NCBI RefSeq assembly: GCF_921293095.1
Contig: NC_060246.1
Coordinates: 110,960,941-111,024,940, forward strand
Direction of reading: 5' to 3'
DNA: 64,000 bases
From: Ischnura elegans
Lineage: Eukaryota > Arthropoda > Insecta > Odonata > Coenagrionidae
The stretch's first letter is position 1. Every line of letters begins with the position of its first letter. The notes under the pieces were generated by a model, which saw only the letters and a program-made list of their open reading frames with translations, was not told the origin of the DNA and ran no database searches. This document shows positions 56,600 through 64,000 of the stretch, in pieces. The position numbers and the translations under genes are program-made.

Positions 56600-59500
56600 T
56601 TTCAAATTAAAGTTTTAATTCATACCTAACCCAAGAAGGCTGTCAACATATAAGTTGGGACCTTGTCGTATGTATGGAGCGAAGTATTTAGGCAGAACGG
56701 GAAAATTATTTTTTGTAGGAAAACCTTGCATAAAACAAATGCAAGGGCAATAATCCATCACAAATGAATGATACAGTAAATTAAATTATTTTTAAGAAAA
56801 ATAATTTCAGAGAAATATATGTGCATCATCATCGCGTAAAAAATGAAGCTGTATTGTTACTTTCAACTGCGGCTTATCTTTAGCGTTAGGCTTTCTTGTA
56901 CTTTTTCTAAAATTTTATCAATGAATTGGTTGAAATAAATCATAGTACGCTGGTAGTAATCGAAGTTTGGACATTTACCTGAAGGGGCTGACCACCTTGG
57001 TTACCTGAGAACCCTCCTACTCGTGGTGATTTGGGTCGATGAAATATTTATTTACACCATCGCGATGGTGTAAATAAATATTAAATGACTACGAGGAAGT
57101 TTTAAGGAAATGTTTACCGACTAAGTATGTTGAAAAGGATGCAGTTAAAAAAAGCTGTGCTCTCAAAGGTTATAAAAGTTAAATAATCATTTCGTCATGG
57201 TTGGAGTTGGTCACTTCGGCATGATTGACGTATTCAATACGCTGGACAGGGTATTGATGTCAGTTCAGGCATTTGTTTTCGCTTGGATTAGCGCGAGGTG
57301 GGAGTAATGGAAGAGAGAAGCCGACGCGTAGGGACGAAATAGGTTCCGAAGATGGTCACGGAACGTTAGCACGTGTTGTAAAAACGGCGGACATAAAAAT
57401 AATTAAGCGCGCTGCGTGCAACTCCTACGTGCTCTGTAGCGTTACGCAGGAATTAGCAATTCGTGAACAGAAACGCAATTGCCCGAAGTGGCGTTTTATG
57501 TTCCATGCATTTGTTGCTGTCCATCACGTCTTCGAAGCGCTGGAAGCTCGCCCAGAGGCTCACAATAGCATGAGTACTGTCACTTTTTTTGTTTACGGTG
57601 GAAATTTTAGGAATTTCTCTAAATTTCGGTCGCAAATAAATTTTTGAAGGATCGAAATGCGAGAATGTTCAATCAATACTTCGTCAATTTCGGATTATTT
57701 TCAAAGTTAGTTGGTATGGCAGCGCGTCATAATTATTGGCATGTATAATTCGCTGAAACTTACTACTGAAACCGAGTTCTGTTTTATTGCCGATAACTCG
57801 TAAGCCAGATGCATCTCTTCCATAGGGCGCTGGAGAGCCGGGAGCATTGGCAAACACTTTTACGACAATCCTCCCTTTTTTATGTGGTATTGCCTCATGA
57901 AAGTAGATAGCATGTAGATCGTAAAATGGAAACTAAGTAAATAGTCAGGAAATAGAGAAAAAATGTGCGTAAGTCGTGCATATCCTGACTTAAAAATGAA
58001 ACTCTCGCTTGCGGACAGAGTTGCTGTCGATGCTCAAGCTTTGTTTTTCCCTCGAAAACAGGTTTTTCGTTTAATTTACTGAGGTTGCAGCCGTTGGTTA
58101 TACTTAAATTTATAATGCGGAAATCAAGTGTATGTAACAATTCAATCAGCATCAAAATTTGTAAATTTCTTCGGTATGCGATTTCATTGTTTTGAATATT
58201 TCATATTTTTATGGGTCATGGGCCTATGGCTATTCGACTGTCATAGTTGATCCGTGTATTTTAACTAAGATAATTGCCACTGTATTATTAATGCTAAAGC
58301 GTGAAGAAAAATACTCTACATAGTAAATCTGAAATTTATTTCGTGGAACCAGACTGCATAGGGATGATTTTTCTAATAAAGGTTCATTTATTGCCAATAT
58401 AGTTAGATAAGTTGTCATTCCACCGATCTTCTACTTCGTCCCCAGGCAAAAATCCTAATATTTATCTCATCGGAAATCTAAGATTCCTACAATTTAACTT
58501 TCAAATTGTTTCATGCGGGTGGGTGTAATGGCTCTTCAAAAAAATATAAATTTATAGGGCATTCGCTGTACCGCGTGTTCCTTCATTTAAAGTCGTAGCC
58601 AAAATCATTTTTTATCATTTCATCTCATATAAAGGACTAAGTGCGATGCAATTATTATTCATTATTCAATCTGAGGCCAAAATCATTTACGTGTTTTCTC
58701 ATTACCCTCTGATAAGGCGTCTTACGATTTAGCGCTAAAATAGTCACGCTAACAGCGAATTTAAATGATTAATCATCTTTTAAAGGAAGAAACAACATTG
58801 GTTTTTATAAGCTCGCGAAAAGTTTATACGAAATTCAATCCGTCGGCTTTCCTTGACTTAAATAATTATTGCTAGTTTTGTGCATTCGACATCAAATCAA
58901 TGCCATTTTTATGATAGATTGTAACTAAAATTTGTTTAATTCCTAGCCTCTTACTAGTAAACGATCTTGACGATGAATGTCTTCATTTAGATGAAATTCA
59001 TTCGTTTCATGAAATTTTCATTAGTGAATCTATATCCTGAGGGGAAAAAGATGTTATTTTTCTGCTAAATTTATTTTTTAATGCTCTAGATAACGCATGC
59101 TGGAGAACTTTAGTGTGCGCAGCTTTATATTTCATTAATATCGATACAATTTGAAAGTTTGACGAAACCCTGCGTGTTATTTTTTCTCTAATCCCTTAAC
59201 GAAATTATATCTGAGCCTTTATTGGCGTTGCTGCAGAATAAAACTTGGCATTTTTACTTTTTTATTTTTATTTCTGATGATGTAGTACAATCCTAACTCT
59301 TTTGCACGGGCTGCTGATATCGATTTTCGGAGGTAGCGGGAAGGCCGTAAATTTTCAGCTCCCCATCAAACGATTTCAGCGAACACGAAGGCAGACTGGG
59401 CAACCGTATTCAGGGGAAGTTGGGAGTCAAACTTTTTATACCCATTGGTTCAATCACAGGACACACTATTAAGTTGATTTTTTGGTTACTGATGTGTTTT

Positions 59501-60530
59501 GGAGAGCTTTCTTTGACCAAGTGTTTGGCTTTACGCAACCCTGTTTTTGTGTGGAGGAGTTTTTCATTTTATGCGGCCAATAGCTAAGTTGGATTAGAGT
59601 CAGGAATCACTACTGATAAGTTTATGGGTCCTTAATTCTTGTTTGCCAATTCTGCCATTATCCTCCCGCAGTTTGAACTTAATAACGGTTTCGTCAATCG
59701 AAATATGGTCAATAACACGTCTCACCCTGTGGAAATCCCACAGAAAGTTCTTATCTTCTATCCTCATTTATTCTAAGGGGGTTCAATTGTACATAAATCG
59801 GGTCGTTCACTTACACCCGTACTCAGAAGAATTCGATGTATGGAAGGAAAGAGATGTTACGACGAAAACAAAATGTTCCTCTCCGAGACATCCTTTCGTA
59901 AATTTAAAATAAAAAAGGCATGTTTGGTGCCCACCATGTTCCATGAGTTGGTGACATCATTAGAGGTTCGTTCATTACCTTTTTCTTGAAGAGCTAATCA
60001 TTGAGGGAACGAATTGCTTATAAGAATGTAAACCACAATGGATCACGCTAGGCTGATGTAAGGATGAGAGGAGTAACTGAGTAGCGGTGACCCGATCGGC
60101 AGCACCAGCACTACGTAACGTGAAACTTATGTTCAGCCTTGGTTTTTACCTATACTGCCGGGCCGTAGTTAATTTAACTTGGTGTCCATTGGCGATAATG
60201 TCCTAAATTCGCCTGGTTTTTCGAAAATTTTTAAGAATTTACTCTTCAGGTGGTAGTGGCTATTGTCATCGTATTTGGAGCAACAATTTGAATCTGAGAT
60301 CCTGATTTCAGTAGTTATTCTCCAGAATTCTTAGTAGTTGCGACAAAATTGGCCGGTAAGAACCCAAAGGCCAGTAGTCTCCTAAGTGAATACATCGCGG
60401 GGAGTCGCCGCAGGGAGAAAAAAAATCAGAGAGACTGGATTGGGAATTAGATCATTGAGGGAACCCCCAGAGCTCACGTGTCTGCATCGATCCAACCTTT
60501 ATATCAACTGCCACGGTTGAATAAAATCCG
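56600..60530. other. no gene recognised
   Basis: AT-rich DNA with only short frames. The frame at 57273-57647 (124 codons) has no recognised motif and no supporting splice sites. A 40-bp perfect palindrome lies at 57043-57082. Confidence 0.5.
57043..57082. repeat. perfect 40-bp palindrome, no loop
   Basis: AATATTTATTTACACCATCG is followed directly by its exact inverse. The centre is CGCG. Too short to be a MITE on its own; it may be a residual transposon end pair or a cruciform-forming site. Confidence 0.9.
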
Positions 60531-60539
60531 AAACATTAT

Positions 60540-60940
60540 TTTACCATTTCACAATCAGCGCTAGAGTTCTGCCAGCGGCATCACATCCCCTCTCTCGTCA
60601 GAGACCTTCGCTAGACAAATTATTGGCTGGCCTTCCGATGGAAGAAAAAACGGCGCTGTTCGGCATCTCCCTGCGTGCAGACACGACTTTGATTTCTGAC
60701 GGGGAAGGAGGGCTGAACGAGGTTTGTGATGCGAGTGTACGGCGAGTTCTCCGGCGCGAAAAATGAGGCATCTTAGCTCTCCTCGCGGAATCGGTGGCGT
60801 GTGAAGTGTGCGCGCCGCCCCCAGACTTCTCCGACTGCGGAGGTGGAGGGGATGGAAGGGAGGGAGGCGGAGAGTGTCTTCGGCGGATTCATCAGGAAGA
60901 GGAGACTAGAAAGAGGAGCCCCCTCCGTCCCGTAAATGCT
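60540..60940. promoter_or_regulatory. GC-rich island, possible promoter or 5' exon
   Basis: GC content rises sharply (GCGCGCCGCCCCCAG, GGCGAGTTCTCCGGCGCG) in an otherwise AT-rich region. No recognised protein is encoded. Island-like composition suggests a promoter, but no start codon and donor pair is convincing. Confidence 0.25.
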
Positions 60941-61047
60941 TGATTCATGTTGTAACTTTGGCCACATCTGTGGAAGTTTTCAAAGGTGTCCTCGCCGTGG
61001 CGATGAGTGTAGCGCGGCATCAATTCTCGGTATTTGCAATAGGGTAT

Positions 61048-61321
61048 TGTTGATTCAGTGCCTTGGAATATAGGCCTTGAAGAATTTTGAATGCAAATTC
61101 TTGCCAAAGGTTCGTTACAATTACACACATTCATCAGGGCCTTTTTGCGATGTATTGAATTGTTTATTTAAAAATATTGGAATTTAAATTATTGGAATGA
61201 ACTGGATTTTTTAATGAAACAAATCGAATACATTTCAAAAATGCCATGATGAAGGTGTATAAATAGGCCGAAACGTTGGCAAAAACTTGCATTTAAAATT
61301 CTTCAAAACTCTGAATCAACA
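61048..61321. repeat. inverted-arm repeat with a GCCGAAACGTTGG core
   Basis: Imperfect inverted arms run from TGTTGATTCAG (61048) and from CTGAATCAACA (61321) inward through TTGAAGAATTTT and TGCCAA blocks. Between them lies TGATGAAGG...GGCCGAAACG. This TGATGAAG...CGAAACG pattern recurs near ends of Penelope-like and other retroelements. A retroelement end is the best guess. Confidence 0.4.
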
Positions 61322-62156
61322 TTAAGCACAGAAATCATGACAAAGAGTAATAGAGACAAGGCATAATAGAGTATTTGCACTCACGAAGAGTTGCAATGAA
61401 AATTTTTGAATTTGATATATCGCGGCAACGGGAATATGAATTTTGGATAACGGGCTTCTCCGCGTAGTTCGGTTCATTATGCCGTCAGGGTCGCGATTGA
61501 TAACTGTTGTTAATCCATTAAAATGGTTGGTGGGTAGCGACTGGAAACACAAATAGAGCCCGACTGAAGAATCCTCTAGTGTCATGAGTAGCCTCCGAGA
61601 TTTACAGTTTGGAGCATTCGAATTTCGACTTTCATTTTTTCAAAATTGGTAGACCTGTTATCTTGGATGTCCTTATGGCGACGCTGTAAAAGTTTTCTTT
61701 GGGCTCGGCTTAATTAGAGTTGCTAATATTTGGTTAGTACCGTAAACTTCTATGTAACAACTATCATACCTATAAAGTAATCGGTACCGATGGGTCATGA
61801 AGCATTGTAAGTGATTTTATCTAAAGGTCAGCACGTATTTCAAAGAACTGCGTCATTCGGAAATTTTTGTTTGTCATTTGTCTGTGTCCTCTAGAATACA
61901 ACAATTCATTGACGTTTTAATTGAAATAGAAGTTGTCCACAGTAAAAGCCGTGCGAATGAATATAATTGTTTTTGTTTCTCGAACTCTGCCATAAGAATA
62001 CCGAGAGAAGCGACGAAAATTTTTATCGTTTTCTGGTAATATATGCCTAAAATTCTATCTTAAATAATTTCAAATCTTTCCGTGATTCATAATAATTTTT
62101 TATCAAATTGAATTGGTGCGTAAAATAAGATGTGTTTCAAGACGTAAAAGTAAATT

Positions 62157-62582
62157 TCATTTAACTCTCCCATGGGAATATCGTTGGAAGCACAGTACCC
62201 GTGTCTCGCTGTCTAAATAAAAGTGGGGAAGGTAGTGATCCGCGCTAGTGGCCGCGGCGATTCGTTCCCTGTGCAAAGGGGGGAGGTGCGCGAAGATCGA
62301 CCGGAGGAGGACGGGGTCGGTGGGAGACTGCTGGGAGGGCAAGCCCGCCCTTGCTAACCGCAGGAGAAACTCACATACGCTGCGTGGTTCTCGCGTCGGA
62401 GGGACCGCCTGTTGCTCCTGACGAAGAGTCGCGGAGACCGGAACGGCGGCGGTGGGTTCCCCGCGTGGGTTTGTCTTTCCGTCCCTCGCCTTGTGCTCTT
62501 CGCCCTTCCGAGGATACTCTCTCATCTCCTTTCTACCTGGCTTGAGACTCCCATTAACACCAGAAGCCAGAATATCGGTCAT
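62157..62582 (-). CDS. unrecognised 141-codon GC-rich open frame
   Basis: It starts MTDILASGVNGSLKPGRKE. The middle is basic/polar and the end (VCEFLLRLARAG, SIFAHLPPLHRERIAAATS) could be helical. The GC-rich DNA makes a chance open frame more likely. No intron signals, partner exon or known domain are visible. It could also be 5' UTR of a plus-strand gene. Confidence 0.15.
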   Translation of the reverse strand: MTDILASGVNGSLKPGRKEMREYPRKGEEHKARDGKTNPRGEPTAAVPVSATLRQEQQAVPPTREPRSVCEFLLRLARAGLPSQQSPTDPVLLRSIFAHLPPLHRERIAAATSADHYLPHFYLDSETRVLCFQRYSHGRVK

Positions 62583-62589
62583 TTTGACT

Positions 62590-64000
62590 CATACCAGTAT
62601 TCAATCTTGAAGCTATTCTTTATCTAAATGTTCACTCGATTATTTAGAATTTTTTTCGACTCCATGCATTTTTATACTTATTATACTAACATTAAGAAAA
62701 ACGTAATTGTCTAAGGGAATTTTAAAAATCGATTTTACTCTTACGAGGAGGCTATGGGTCATGTTCATTTAATTTTTTTTTAAATCTTCAAATAGCTAAT
62801 TTTTCTCCACGCACCTCGAGTTTTTCCAGTATCGGGCGTCAAGAAAACTTTACATTTTTGCTCGCAGCAAACTAAGTCAATTTTTTACATGTTTTCTACT
62901 AAAAATAAAAATTAATTAATGTTACTCAAATTTCCCTCCGCTTTAGGCAGTGCGAAGTTTCCGTGTTGCCGGTGTTAAGTTTTACTTTAGTTCCGTGGCG
63001 CGAAGAATTGCGATACTCCCTTTTCTTCATCCTCTTTAGCCGTGTGAATTCACTTAAAATAGTTTTCAGGGAAAATTAGCTACTAGTTCTGCCGGTCTTC
63101 GGGTCAAAATAAGTTGTGCCTATACGATCGCAGGTCTCTTTTTTACCGGAGCTCTTCACTGTCGTACTAAACATAATTTTCTATGCCATACTCTCTAATC
63201 GAACGATTTTTAACTAGCCTATGAGTTGATCATGCGTCTATGCAGTATTTTTTCTGACTTTGTTCATATTGCACCTTTGTTGAAGAAATTCCTTGCATGC
63301 TTAGAAGCATCGGTACTAGTAGTTAAATAAAATTGTTTCCAGTATTTTTAATGATGTAGGATATTTTGATAATGTAGGATATATTTAGGCGCTAAAGGGA
63401 TGCCAGTGGAAATTTTGATACCTTTAGATCTCATTAATCGATGCTATAAGTGACTTGTGTGAAAAAATGTTTTTCCCAATATTTCGATATGTGATATGTT
63501 GGTCATGTAGGGGACTGAGTTTATTTTTGAACTTACCATTTTTTATGTCTGCTCTGTTTTTGAAACTATTTTCTTTCTCATTTTTCACGGTTTTTTATTC
63601 TCTCCTATTCTTTTCTTGTGTCATTTTCTTTTCATCCCTTTTTTTTCTTTATCTAAATTCCTCAATTGTTTTTTATCGGTGTTATTTTCCCTTTCATCCA
63701 AGTTCTCAATTTAATTTTTTTTCATTCATAAGATAGCTTAACCTAGATGACGGTTTTATTACATTACTGGAATCAGTGTCAATTTTAAGTTTTGCTACCC
63801 TATTATTAAGCCTTCTTTAAGATATACCAATTACATTACCACCAAGATACATTACCACTTCTTTGATTTCTGGCGATATTGACGTACCTTTTCCGTTTCC
63901 GTAACGTTCCTCCAATTTTATTCTAAATCCAAAATTATGCCCTCACAGAGGTTGACACTAATTCTTCCAACTATTTATATGATTGAATTAATCACCCTGC
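62590..64000. other. no gene seen
   Basis: AT-rich, T-rich towards 63500-63720, without convincing coding or repeat structure. Confidence 0.5.

Noticed and set aside
57273-57647. 124-codon plus-strand frame
   Set aside because: No recognised motif, ordinary base composition and no linked splice sites; likely chance.
63455-63736. 93-codon hydrophobic frame as a membrane protein
   Set aside because: Its Phe/Leu/Ser content simply reflects T-rich DNA.

Overview
This window looks like animal nuclear DNA, most probably from an insect or other arthropod with a large, repeat-rich, AT-rich genome. The reasons are spliced genes with GT/AG introns, a ZAD-C2H2 zinc-finger gene (the ZAD family is largely arthropod), and many transposons in nested layers. 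I do not name a species. All calls come from reading the sequence; no database search was run.

Two host genes can be assembled exon by exon, both on the minus strand. The first, at 21748-16679, has six coding exons that stay in frame for 2214 nt (737 aa). It encodes a Sel1-repeat protein that best fits DELE1, the mitochondrial-stress signalling protein. The second, at 48453-26144, has eight coding exons plus one possible 3-nt microexon. It encodes a protein of about 863 aa with an N-terminal ZAD domain, an acidic linker, an AT-hook-like basic patch, seven ordinary C2H2 fingers and six unusual C2HC fingers around a Gln/His-rich stretch. A possible first exon of an unknown plus-strand gene lies at 22340, head to head with the DELE1-like gene.

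The rest is mostly mobile DNA. Positions 948-3834 and 6068-15312 are two piggyBac-like, TTAA-flanked elements. The second holds an 8.7-kb insert made of a Tx1/L1-type non-LTR retrotransposon in permuted order: ORF2, 3' end, a 2.8-kb minisatellite of 15-bp units, then ORF1. The first holds a TA-flanked MITE with 142-bp tandem repeats. A Tigger/pogo element occupies 27694-29518. A hAT transposase gene (36713-41019) lies inside the long intron of the zinc-finger gene and is split by a 2.3-kb TA-flanked element; its frame is otherwise open. A PIF/Harbinger-like element (about 50056-52972) contains a hAT-type MITE and a 641-bp perfect palindrome. Three 5'-truncated Jockey/CR1-like LINE tails, several tRNA-derived SINE candidates and many small inverted-repeat MITEs complete the picture. 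From about 53.8 kb to the end I see no gene I can name.

The observations most worth following are: the Tx1-type LINE inside a TTAA element, which recalls Xenopus Tx1L in Tx1D; the apparent circular permutation of that LINE; the tandem C2HC fingers of the ZAD protein; the microexon; the nested hAT; and the giant palindrome.
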